Source: Acidobacteriota bacterium (lineage in GTDB: Bacteria > Acidobacteriota > Vicinamibacteria > Vicinamibacterales > CAVVIG01). From it: a stretch of 5,984 nt of DNA. Both the position numbers and the translations under genes were made by a program. The stretch is from contig QHWF01000422.1 in the NCBI GenBank assembly GCA_003222455.1, positions 1-5,984 of the forward strand, read 5' to 3'. Of the stretch, positions 1-5,906 are shown in pieces; within the stretch, counting starts at the first letter, position 1; every line of letters starts with the position of its first letter. The notes below the pieces were generated by a model that had not been told where the DNA came from, did no database searches, and worked only from the letters and a program-made list of their open reading frames with translations.

Positions 1-101
1 ACCATGCAGTCCACTGCACCGTCGACGAGAAACAGGCCTTCCCAGAGCTTCTTGGGGCGAGCGGGGTTCCGCACAGCGGCGGTGACCTGCGTGATGCCCA
101 T
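1..101 (-). CDS. N-terminal fragment of a putative clan AA (retropepsin-like) aspartic protease
   Basis: The gene runs off the left edge; 33 complete codons and part of a 34th are visible, starting at the ATG at 101-99. The peptide begins MGITQVTAAVRNPARPKKLW and continues WEGLFLVDGAVDCMV. This resembles the start of small bacterial clan AA aspartic proteases: a first beta strand, an NPA-type turn, a WEG strand, then a hydrophobic strand leading to the catalytic D-T/S-G-A turn. Here the turn reads V-D-G-A, so one residue between Asp and Gly is missing compared with the usual DTGA. The frame stays open after it, so this is a codon-sized loss and not a frameshift. The frame is also open upstream of the ATG and no strong ribosome binding site is seen; the start was chosen because family members, as I recall them, begin MG(I/L)T. 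The family call rests on memory of a short stretch and is moderate. Confidence 0.55.
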   Translation of the reverse strand, partial: MGITQVTAAVRNPARPKKLWEGLFLVDGAVDCM

Positions 102-136
102 TTGTCCGGATTCTAGCAGGGTGTCCGCCTGCGCTT

Positions 137-203
137 GAACGCAAAGGCGCGAAGGCCGCAAAGAATACTGTTTTTCTTTGCGTCCTTTGCGACCTCTGCG
201 TTC
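137..203. repeat. Imperfect inverted repeat built of 9-bp CTTTGCGTC-type units (hairpin)
   Basis: This fills the middle of the gap between the M28 gene (stop at 231) and the next minus-strand gene (start at 101). Left arm 137-165 and right arm 174-203 are imperfect reverse complements: the outer gaacgca/tgcgttc and the inner gcaaagaa/ttctttgc pair perfectly, with a few mismatches and one bulge between, around an 8-nt loop (166-173). The right arm consists of three consecutive 9-mers: ctttgcgtc (176-184), ctttgcgac (185-193) and ctctgcgtt (194-202). The left arm carries the same units in the other orientation. It follows the M28 stop codon, so it could act as a transcription terminator or as a 3' RNA-stabilising stem, but there is no clean U-tract. 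The rest of the gap shows nothing else that I recognise. Confidence 0.75.
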
Positions 204-230
204 GATCGTGACGTTCGATGGCAGCCCTGG

Positions 231-2048
231 CTACGCGCTATACGCAGGCGCGGTGATTTCGCGCAGCGCGGCCCGGATCATCGCGCGGACTTTATTGCGT
301 TCACGGACGAGCGCCGTCTTCAGAAACGGCTTGCGATCGGGCGGCGCGTTCGCAAGACGCGTCGCGATCTCGAGCCGCGGCACGACCGGGAGCTTGATCG
401 CCGGATCGTGGTCGAACCGCTCGCCACGCGCGTAATTGAGCGGCACGAGGATCCGGGCGAGGCGCCGCAACGTCGCGTTCGCTCGACGACGATCGAGCGG
501 ATCGGCCGATGCCGCGCGGCGGTCGGCGTCGGCTCGCCAGTCGGCGAACGCATGCCGGAGTCGAGCAAGATCGTCGACCAGCGGCGTGAGATCGACGTCC
601 GCGCCTGCGCGATCGCGATATTCGGCCACGGCCGCGGCAATTTCGTCCACGGCCGCCAGGTAATCGAACGGATAGAGCGGCGCGTTCAGCACGCGCACGA
701 GGGTCGTGACATACACCTCCAGGTCGCGGCGGAGGATCGGCAGGCTCGCAACCGGCGGCAGATCGTTCGGCGTGTGCCAGGTCGGACTGCCGCCGTTGCC
801 GCCAACGGCGTAATACCCGCGCCGGCGGCGCTCGGCGATGGGGATGTTCGACAGCAGCATGTAGAAGGCGGTCGGACCGATCTGGTTGAACGAGTAATCG
901 CCGGCGCGAAGCGGGCGCATCCCGGTTGCCGCCTCGCCCACGGCATCGGCAATCGCGTCGCGGCACAACGCGCCCGCTTCGGCCATCCACATCACTTCTT
1001 CGTACGCCGTCGCATCGACGCACCCGGGCGAGTCGATGTTCAGGTGCGCGACGCACCACTCGTCGAGGTCGTCGGCGAACTGGTCCGCGTACCACGTGGA
1101 TCCGGCGTAGCGACCGGTCGAATGCCCCGGCCACCACGCCACGCGGACGCTGCGCTTGAGGCGTCCGCGAAGGCCGTGCAGCGCGCGCGCGAGCTCGAGC
1201 AATGCGGCGTCGCCGACCGCGTTGTCGCCGATGCCGACATACCACGAATCGTAATGACCGTGCACGAGCACGAATTCATCCGGATCGTCGGTGCCCGCGA
1301 TCTCGGCAACCGGCAGCAGGCACGGCGCCCATCCCTCGCGCAGCCAGGTGCGAATCCCGATGCGCGCACCGTTCGCGGCAAGCGCGGCCAGCCTGGCGCC
1401 ATCCGCCGCGTTCACGCAGACGACCGGCGTCCGTGGCTTCCGGGGCAGCGCGTCTGGCGTCGGCGCGCCCCAGATCGGCGTGCAGATCCCCTCGTGGATG
1501 TCGGCGCCCGGATGAATGAAGATCTGCGCGACGGCCCCGCGCCGCTCGAACGCATGCACGGTCCCGGGCATCGAGTACCCTTCGGTGAGCACGATTCTGC
1601 CGCCGACCGGATCGGACGTGAGCTCCGCCGATGCCACTGAGGGTGTGTCGAAGAGATCGCCGGTGCCGCCCGCGTATTTCGACGGCACATAACACAATTC
1701 GCCATCGATTTCGTCGCCGTTCGTGGACAACGCAAACGAGGGCGGTCGCGATGTGATGAGCGCCTCTCCGGTAGTGTCCGGCTTCAGCCGGACTCCCGCC
1801 CGGGTCGTGTCCGGCTTCAGCCGGACTTCCGATCGCTCTGGAATGCTCAGAAACAGATCGGGCCGGTGGACCGTGACCGGCACGCCAAGCGCGCGGAGCC
1901 GCTCGGCGATGTACTCGCCTGCCGTGTGCTCGTCGGGCGTCCCTGATTCGCGCGTCAGGGTCGCGAAGCGTGCCAGCAGTTTCTCTGCTTCGTCCAGCGA
2001 CACCGCGCGGCGCGCGTCCGATTCCAGGGCGGGATCTTTGAACATCAT
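231..2048 (-). CDS. M28-family zinc metallopeptidase homologue with PA domain
   Basis: 605 residues, probably an aminopeptidase-like or carboxypeptidase-like protein. No signal peptide is seen, so it is likely cytoplasmic, whereas many M28 enzymes are exported. Residues about 15-65 form the N-terminal peptidase segment. Residues about 140-240 look like a PA domain (VGGRIVLTEGY, then GAVAQIFIHPG). The metal-binding core follows: HGHYD (His265, Asp267), GIGDN (Asp275), NID (Asp339) and PTWHTPND (His425). The usual Glu-Glu that supplies the general base and a zinc ligand is replaced by Gly308-His309-Ser310 in WWPGHSTGRYAGS. Residues 460-600 are a charged helical tail, possibly a dimerisation region. 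Two in-frame VRLKPDTT repeats sit at residues 75-82 and 86-93. The ORF opens with two adjacent ATGs. GGAG lies 2 nt before the first and 5 nt before the second, so translation may start at 2045. The fold assignment is firm; activity and substrate are open because of the altered active site. Confidence 0.9.
   Translation of the reverse strand: MMFKDPALESDARRAVSLDEAEKLLARFATLTRESGTPDEHTAGEYIAERLRALGVPVTVHRPDLFLSIPERSEVRLKPDTTRAGVRLKPDTTGEALITSRPPSFALSTNGDEIDGELCYVPSKYAGGTGDLFDTPSVASAELTSDPVGGRIVLTEGYSMPGTVHAFERRGAVAQIFIHPGADIHEGICTPIWGAPTPDALPRKPRTPVVCVNAADGARLAALAANGARIGIRTWLREGWAPCLLPVAEIAGTDDPDEFVLVHGHYDSWYVGIGDNAVGDAALLELARALHGLRGRLKRSVRVAWWPGHSTGRYAGSTWYADQFADDLDEWCVAHLNIDSPGCVDATAYEEVMWMAEAGALCRDAIADAVGEAATGMRPLRAGDYSFNQIGPTAFYMLLSNIPIAERRRRGYYAVGGNGGSPTWHTPNDLPPVASLPILRRDLEVYVTTLVRVLNAPLYPFDYLAAVDEIAAAVAEYRDRAGADVDLTPLVDDLARLRHAFADWRADADRRAASADPLDRRRANATLRRLARILVPLNYARGERFDHDPAIKLPVVPRLEIATRLANAPPDRKPFLKTALVRERNKVRAMIRAALREITAPAYSA
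1771..1826. repeat. Two copies of a 23-bp palindromic REP-like element inside the M28 gene
   Basis: Copy A is 1771-1793 and copy B is 1804-1826. They differ at one base in the short leader (gtagt versus gtcgt) and share an identical 18-bp palindromic core, gtccggcttcagccggac (1776-1793 and 1809-1826). The core has two perfect 8-bp arms around a central tc. Core to core distance is 33 bp, exactly 11 codons, with a 10-bp spacer (1794-1803). On the minus strand each copy reads VRLKPDTT in the M28 frame. The plus strand reads VVSGFSRT and another minus frame reads PAEAGHY, so most frames stay open. I recall this same element scattered in and between genes of Acidobacteriota metagenome assemblies. 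It resembles a mobile palindromic repeat that inserts without breaking frames. Confidence 0.9.
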
Positions 2049-2075
2049 GACTCCATGAGGTCACCATCATTCAGC

Positions 2076-2160
2076 CACAGAGACACCGAGTCAGAGATTC
2101 CCTGTGTTTTGTGTCTCGGCGGGTCAGTCTCTCTGTGTTCTCCGCGTCCTCCGTCCCTCG
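2076..2160. repeat. Intergenic 9-bp repeat block with imperfect hairpin (CTCTGTGTT type)
   Basis: The block lies in the 170-bp gap between the hydrolase stop (2219) and the M28 start (2048). On the plus strand 2131-2157 reads as three 9-mers: ctctgtgtt, ctccgcgtc and ctccgtccc. Units of the opposite orientation stand at 2076-2090 (cacagaga then ccgag). cacagaga (2076-2083) is the exact reverse complement of tctctgtg (2130-2137), and ccgag (2086-2090) of ctcgg (2115-2119), so an imperfect stem-loop can form across 2076-2137. The composition and 9-bp spacing match the repeats in the other gaps of the window. It could affect termination after the hydrolase gene or the leader of the M28 gene. Confidence 0.65.
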
Positions 2161-2167
2161 CATTCCC

Positions 2168-2202
2168 AATCTGAAATCTGAAATCTGAATTCTGAATTCT
2201 GA
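2168..2202. repeat. Five tandem copies of a 7-bp unit (aatctga / attctga)
   Basis: Three perfect copies of aatctga (2168-2188) are followed by two of attctga (2189-2202) and a partial unit before the end of the hydrolase gene. The tract is AT-rich in an otherwise GC-rich sequence. It sits 16 bp downstream of the hydrolase stop in the direction of transcription. It adjoins the 9-bp repeat block but has a different period and composition, so it is a separate heptamer microsatellite. No function is evident; slippage-prone length variation is expected. Confidence 0.85.
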
Positions 2203-2218
2203 ATTGCCGGTTACTTCT

Positions 2219-4237
2219 TCAGCGGCTCACCAGCGGCAGCTCGATGAAGCTTGCCTGTTCGCCGGCGTGATAAATGCGCTGTGTCGCCTTCCGGTAGTCG
2301 CCGGGCTGGGCAAAAAAGACGTTGCGAATGAAGGTCTGCGGGTTGCGATCGTACAGCGGGAACCAGCTCGATTGGACCTGCACCATCAGCCGATGGCCCC
2401 GCAGGAACACGTGGTTGGCCGTCGGCAGCGTCCACCTGTACTGCAGCGGCACGTCGGGCGTGATCGGCTTCGCCGTCTCAAAGCTCTCGCGATACCGCCC
2501 ACGGAAGATGTCGGCCGACACCATCAACTGGTAGCCGCCCATCGCCGGCGCTTCGGCGACTTCGTCGGGGTAGAGATCGATCAGCTTCACCACCCAGTCC
2601 GAGTCCGTGCCGCTCGTCGAGGCAACGAGGTTCACGACCGGCTGACCGCTGATCTTCACTGGCGTCCCAATCACGTCCGACGTGAACGCGACGACATCGG
2701 GCCGGCCGGACGCTTCGCGTTGATCGGAGACGAGCCACTGCGACCACGTTGCGCTTTGAATCGGGCGGGCCTGATACGGGACCGGCTTCGCCGGATCCGA
2801 AATGTACTCGTCAAACGCCGCCTCGCCGGCTCTGGGTGCGTCGAAGCCGAGCGTGAGACCGGCCCGGAGGTACAGGCGCGTCGGCGTGACCGGGCATCCG
2901 CTGGCACAACCGGCCGGCCAGGCGGACAATCGACGCCAGGCGTTGGTGCCGGTTTCAAACGCGGTCACCGGCGCGACGTCCGCCTTCGGCGCAGCGTCCT
3001 TCAGATAGTGATCGAGGAACGGCTGCAGGATCTCGCGGCGGAAATGCAGGGCCGTGTCGCTGCCGAAGCGCAACGGACCCAGCGTTGATCCGTCGCCAAT
3101 TTCCTGACCGTGGTACCACGGCCCCATCACCAGAAACACCTTGTCGTTGTTGATATCTTTCGGCTCGATGGCCTTGTACACGGCGATCGCGCCGTAAATG
3201 TCTTCTTGATCCCACAGGCTGTGGACGAGCATGACCGGCACGGTCAGCGGTTCCTTCGCGAGCAGCTTGTCGACTGCCTGATCGCGCCAGAATGCGTCGT
3301 AGCCCGGGTGCTCGATCATCTTCTGCCAGAACCCGAGTTGCTCGAGGCCGCGCCGCCGTCCCATCTCACCGGCAGATCCGCCGCGCATGAACTCGTCGAA
3401 CTCGTCGGCGTGCGTGCGCCACCACTTCACCTCGTTGGCGCGCGTCGCTTCCTGGTCGTAGATGTACGACAACCCGAACTGGCGGAACGCGCCGTTGTGG
3501 AACCAGTCGTCACCCATCCACCCGTCCACCATCGGATTCATGGGCACCGACACCTTGAGCGCCGGATGCGGATGGAACAACGCCATCAACGGGAGGAACC
3601 CGTCGTACGAGATGCCCAGGATCCCCACCTTGCCGTTGCTCTCGGGGACGTTCTTCACCAGCCAGTCGATGGTGTCGAACGTGTCGGTGGCGTGATCGAC
3701 AGGTGTCGGGTTCTGCGGACCGCGCAATGGCCGGTTCATCACGTAATCGCCTTCGGAGCCGTACTTCCCGCGAACGTCCTGGACAACGCGGATGTAACCG
3801 CCCTCGACAATCACGTCGGTCGCATTGTCGTAGCCGTAGAGAATCGGGCCCAGATGCGAGCTTTCGGCGTGACTCGTGAGCGTCGTCGCGTTGTACGGCG
3901 TCCGCGTGAGGAGGATGGGCGCGCCCCTGGCGCCTTTCGGCAGCACGATCACCGTGTGCAGCTTGACGCCGTCCCGCATCGGGATCATGACGTCGCGCTT
4001 GACGTACTCGAGATCGTCCGTGGCCGGCTTGAAGTTTGCCGGTGTCTCGCTCGGCAGGCCGGGGTACTTCGGCGGCTGCGGCCGGTTCTGGGCCGATGCC
4101 CGCTCGAAGCACAGCGCGACGCCAACCGCCGCCAGACACCCGACGAGGCGGAAGACAAACGACACGAAGGACACAAAGGATACGAAGGACACAAAGGATC
4201 GGCCCTGTCCAAGATGATCTACCCGAGGAGTTCTCAT
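2219..4237 (-). CDS. Exported CocE/NonD hydrolase, alpha-amino-acid ester hydrolase type
   Basis: 672 residues from the ATG at 4237. The enzyme is expected to hydrolyse or transfer alpha-amino acyl esters and amides, including side chains of beta-lactam antibiotics, in the periplasm or outside the cell. The layout is signal region 1-49 (ends ASA before QNRP), alpha/beta-hydrolase domain about 75-430 with a helical cap insert, and C-terminal jelly-roll about 450-670. The nucleophile is Ser210 in GISYDG, the acid Asp343 in LWDQED and the base His376 in GPWYHG. Spacings of 133 and 33 residues equal those I recall for Xanthomonas AEH (Ser174, Asp307, His340). The amino-group-binding acidic cluster is also present: Asp244 in MGDDWF, and Glu345-Asp346. 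The start is uncertain. The frame is open to 4357, with an ATG at 4285 behind GGGA, but that extension is mostly repeat-derived; a TACAAT at 4267-4262 would suit the 4237 start. Five Ser-Phe-Val repeats lie at residues 14-28, so a GTG at 4165 is another possible start. Confidence 0.9.
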   Translation of the reverse strand: MRTPRVDHLGQGRSFVSFVSFVSFVSFVFRLVGCLAAVGVALCFERASAQNRPQPPKYPGLPSETPANFKPATDDLEYVKRDVMIPMRDGVKLHTVIVLPKGARGAPILLTRTPYNATTLTSHAESSHLGPILYGYDNATDVIVEGGYIRVVQDVRGKYGSEGDYVMNRPLRGPQNPTPVDHATDTFDTIDWLVKNVPESNGKVGILGISYDGFLPLMALFHPHPALKVSVPMNPMVDGWMGDDWFHNGAFRQFGLSYIYDQEATRANEVKWWRTHADEFDEFMRGGSAGEMGRRRGLEQLGFWQKMIEHPGYDAFWRDQAVDKLLAKEPLTVPVMLVHSLWDQEDIYGAIAVYKAIEPKDINNDKVFLVMGPWYHGQEIGDGSTLGPLRFGSDTALHFRREILQPFLDHYLKDAAPKADVAPVTAFETGTNAWRRLSAWPAGCASGCPVTPTRLYLRAGLTLGFDAPRAGEAAFDEYISDPAKPVPYQARPIQSATWSQWLVSDQREASGRPDVVAFTSDVIGTPVKISGQPVVNLVASTSGTDSDWVVKLIDLYPDEVAEAPAMGGYQLMVSADIFRGRYRESFETAKPITPDVPLQYRWTLPTANHVFLRGHRLMVQVQSSWFPLYDRNPQTFIRNVFFAQPGDYRKATQRIYHAGEQASFIELPLVSR
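4161..4199. repeat. 9-bp tandem repeat inside the 5' end of the hydrolase gene
   Basis: Four consecutive units on the plus strand, gacacgaag, gacacaaag, gatacgaag and gacacaaag, occupy 4161-4196, and a partial unit (gat) follows. A degenerate unit precedes them at 4152-4160. On the minus strand each unit reads TCC/TCG-TTY-GTN, giving Ser-Phe-Val five times in a row. The unit is the same as in the intergenic block at 4316-4359 and similar to those in the other gaps, so intergenic-type repeat DNA is being translated. Because 9 bp equals three codons, gain or loss of a unit would leave the frame intact. Confidence 0.85.
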
Positions 4238-4315
4238 ATCCGTCGCATTCTGGAAGTGGTCATTGTATTTCACCGGCGCGTGCATCGTTCCCGATGTAAC
4301 GGTGCCAGCACAATC

Positions 4316-4359
4316 GAAACAAAGGAACAAACGACACAAAGCGTACAAAGGATACAAAA
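4316..4359. repeat. Intergenic 9-bp repeat block (gacacaaag type)
   Basis: About five imperfect units lie in the gap between the symporter stop (4389) and the hydrolase start: gaaacaaag (4316-4324), gaacaaac (one base short), gacacaaag (4333-4341), cgtacaaag (4342-4350) and gatacaaaa (4351-4359). They have the same orientation as the block at 4161-4199, so the two blocks are direct repeats flanking about 116 bp (4200-4315) that contain the presumed promoter and start of the hydrolase gene. The hydrolase frame remains open through this block, which is why an apparent upstream ATG exists at 4357; I regard that extension as repeat-derived. No terminator with a U-tract is visible for the symporter. 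Confidence 0.75.
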
Positions 4360-4388
4360 AGGAAATGGTGAAATCGTCGTCCCGCGGT

Positions 4389-5777
4389 TCAACTCACCGT
4401 CGCCGGACGCGCGGCGCGAGTCGCGAGGCTCACCGAGACGAACACGATGATGCTCGCGGCGACGCCCGGAAAAATCGCGTCGAGACCGAACGGCGGCCGG
4501 GTCAACAGGCTCCACCAGACACACACGACGAGCCCGGTGAGCATCGACGCCAGCGCGCCCGCGGCGGATCCGTGCGCCCAGTTCAAGCCGATGACAATCG
4601 GTGCGAAGAAAAAACTCGCAACCAGCTTCGCCTGAAACAGGACGATGAATTGCACCAGCGGCACGTCGTGGACCGCGAACCACACCGGCACGAGCGCCAG
4701 CGCCAGGATGGCGACGCGATTGGCCAGAAGGAGCGCGCGATCGCCGGCCAGGCGATTCACGATTGGCGCGTAGAGATCGTGCGCGAGGCTCGCCGCGGCG
4801 ACGAGCAGCAGCGCATTGACAGTGCTCATGATGGCCGAGAACGCAGCCACGATCAGCAGCGATCCGGCAACGGGCGTGAGCACGTGCGCCGCCATCACCG
4901 AGCTGGCGAGATCGCCCGACGGGAGGTCCGGAAACAGCGCGCGCATCGACAACCCGATCATCATGATCGACGCGCCGATGATCGCCTGAAAGATGAACGC
5001 CACTCCGACCGCATACCGCGCCGTCGTCAGATCGCGCATCGCGAGAAAACGCGTGATCTCGAGCGGTGTGGCGGCCAGCGACAGACCGAACGCGGCGCCA
5101 AACGCCAGCAGCTCGCGCCACCCGTAGAACCAGCCAAGCAGTCGTGGATCGATCGCCGCGAGCTGATGCGCCAGACCGTCGAGGCCTCCCAGGTGGCCGA
5201 GCAGATACGGCACCGCGCTCACCACACCCGTGACCATGACAACGCTCTGCAGCAGGTCGATCCGGGCGCCGCCATGGAGGCCGCCGAGCAGCGAGTAGAT
5301 GGTCGTGCTCGCCAGAATCAGGGCGATCCCGGTCCACTCGGGCCAGCCGAGCACGGCGTGGACGATGATGCCGCTCGCCCTGTATTGCGCGACCAGAAAG
5401 ATCGTGTACGCCACGCCGATGAGCATGGCGGCGACCGTACGCGAGGTGGCACCATACCGGCGCGCGAAGTAATCCGGGATCGTCAGCGCGCCCGACTGCC
5501 GCAGCTTCGGCGCGACGAACACGACCGACACAATCCATCCGAGCCACGCGCCCGGCCAGACCCACGCGAAACAGACGCCCGCCATGTAATGGAGCCCGAC
5601 CGTGCCGACGAAGGTGCCGGCGCTGATTTGGGTCGCGGCGAGGGTCGCGCCGCCGACGACCGCGCCGAGCGTGCGCCCGGCGACGATGAAGTCGGCGGCA
5701 GTGCGGGTGCGGCGATAACCCAGATATCCCAGGCTGGCAACGGCCGCGAAGTAGCTGACGAGGACGATCAGCAACAT
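4389..5777 (-). CDS. Sodium:solute symporter (SSS/SLC5 family)
   Basis: 462 residues, an inner-membrane secondary transporter expected to couple solute uptake to sodium influx. Some 12-13 hydrophobic segments span almost the whole length. The start (YFAAVASLGYLGYRRT, then ADFIVAGR) matches the first helix and following loop of SSS proteins. AATQISAGTFVG is the unwound first-core-helix region. GGLHGGARIDLLQ (165-177) corresponds to the family signature GG...TD..Q, with the usual Thr replaced by Ile. SAIMSTVNALLLVAAASLAHDLY (split here at 314-326 and 327-336) matches the PutP/PanF helix whose Ser-Thr pair binds sodium, here Ser318-Thr319. Length is at the short end of the family and the C-terminus stops soon after the last helix. 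The substrate cannot be read from sequence; amino acids, pantothenate or other organic anions are possible. No clear ribosome binding site precedes the ATG. The upstream gene encodes a small membrane protein and the downstream gene an exported hydrolase. Confidence 0.92.
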   Translation of the reverse strand: MLLIVLVSYFAAVASLGYLGYRRTRTAADFIVAGRTLGAVVGGATLAATQISAGTFVGTVGLHYMAGVCFAWVWPGAWLGWIVSVVFVAPKLRQSGALTIPDYFARRYGATSRTVAAMLIGVAYTIFLVAQYRASGIIVHAVLGWPEWTGIALILASTTIYSLLGGLHGGARIDLLQSVVMVTGVVSAVPYLLGHLGGLDGLAHQLAAIDPRLLGWFYGWRELLAFGAAFGLSLAATPLEITRFLAMRDLTTARYAVGVAFIFQAIIGASIMMIGLSMRALFPDLPSGDLASSVMAAHVLTPVAGSLLIVAAFSAIMSTVNALLLVAAASLAHDLYAPIVNRLAGDRALLLANRVAILALALVPVWFAVHDVPLVQFIVLFQAKLVASFFFAPIVIGLNWAHGSAAGALASMLTGLVVCVWWSLLTRPPFGLDAIFPGVAASIIVFVSVSLATRAARPATVS

Positions 5778-5787
5778 GTTAATTGTG

Positions 5788-5906
5788 AACGGAGACTACG
5801 GAGGCAACGAAGACAACGTCAGATAACGGTAACGGAGAATACGGAGGTAACGGATTCAACACGGAGAAACGGAGCAACAGAGACGAACGGGTGACCTCCG
5901 TTACCG
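5788..5906. repeat. Intergenic 9-bp repeat block (CTCCGTTAC type) with direct and inverted copies
   Basis: The gap upstream of the symporter is almost entirely made of imperfect 9-mers such as gaacggaga, ctacggagg, taacggaga and atacggagg. Two 22-bp segments (5788-5809 and 5831-5852) match at 20 positions. An exact 11-bp inverted pair, cggtaacggag (5827-5837) and ctccgttaccg (5896-5906), brackets the right part of the block and could close a long loop. The right arm overlaps the stop codon of the upstream gene. The block leaves little room for a conventional promoter for the symporter; either the promoter is within it or the gene is read through from upstream. Confidence 0.75.

Noticed and set aside
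135..1640. 501-codon open frame on the plus strand
   Set aside because: It is antisense to the M28 gene, which has clear motifs. The translation is rich in Arg, His and Asp with no domain, typical of a GC-rich shadow frame, and it begins inside a hairpin repeat.
1771..1826. Rho-independent terminator
   Set aside because: The palindromes lie inside the M28 coding region, lack a U-tract and occur as two identical copies, which fits an inserted repeat better.
4238..4357. 40-residue N-terminal extension of the hydrolase from an ATG at 4357
   Set aside because: The extension is encoded largely by the 9-bp intergenic repeat, would precede the signal peptide, and has no ribosome binding site. The ATG at 4285 remains a weaker alternative.
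4161..4359. CRISPR-like array
   Set aside because: The units are 9 bp, contiguous and degenerate, with no spacers and no cas genes.
3110..4450. 446-codon open frame on the plus strand
   Set aside because: It is antisense to the AEH-type hydrolase, with low-complexity charged composition and repeat-derived sequence near its end.
4263..5894. 543-codon open frame on the plus strand
   Set aside because: It is antisense to the symporter. It is extremely rich in Arg, Asp, Glu and His, with no hydrophobic core or recognisable motif.
5778..5900. Promoter for the symporter
   Set aside because: No convincing -35/-10 pair with proper spacing could be found in the repeat-filled gap.
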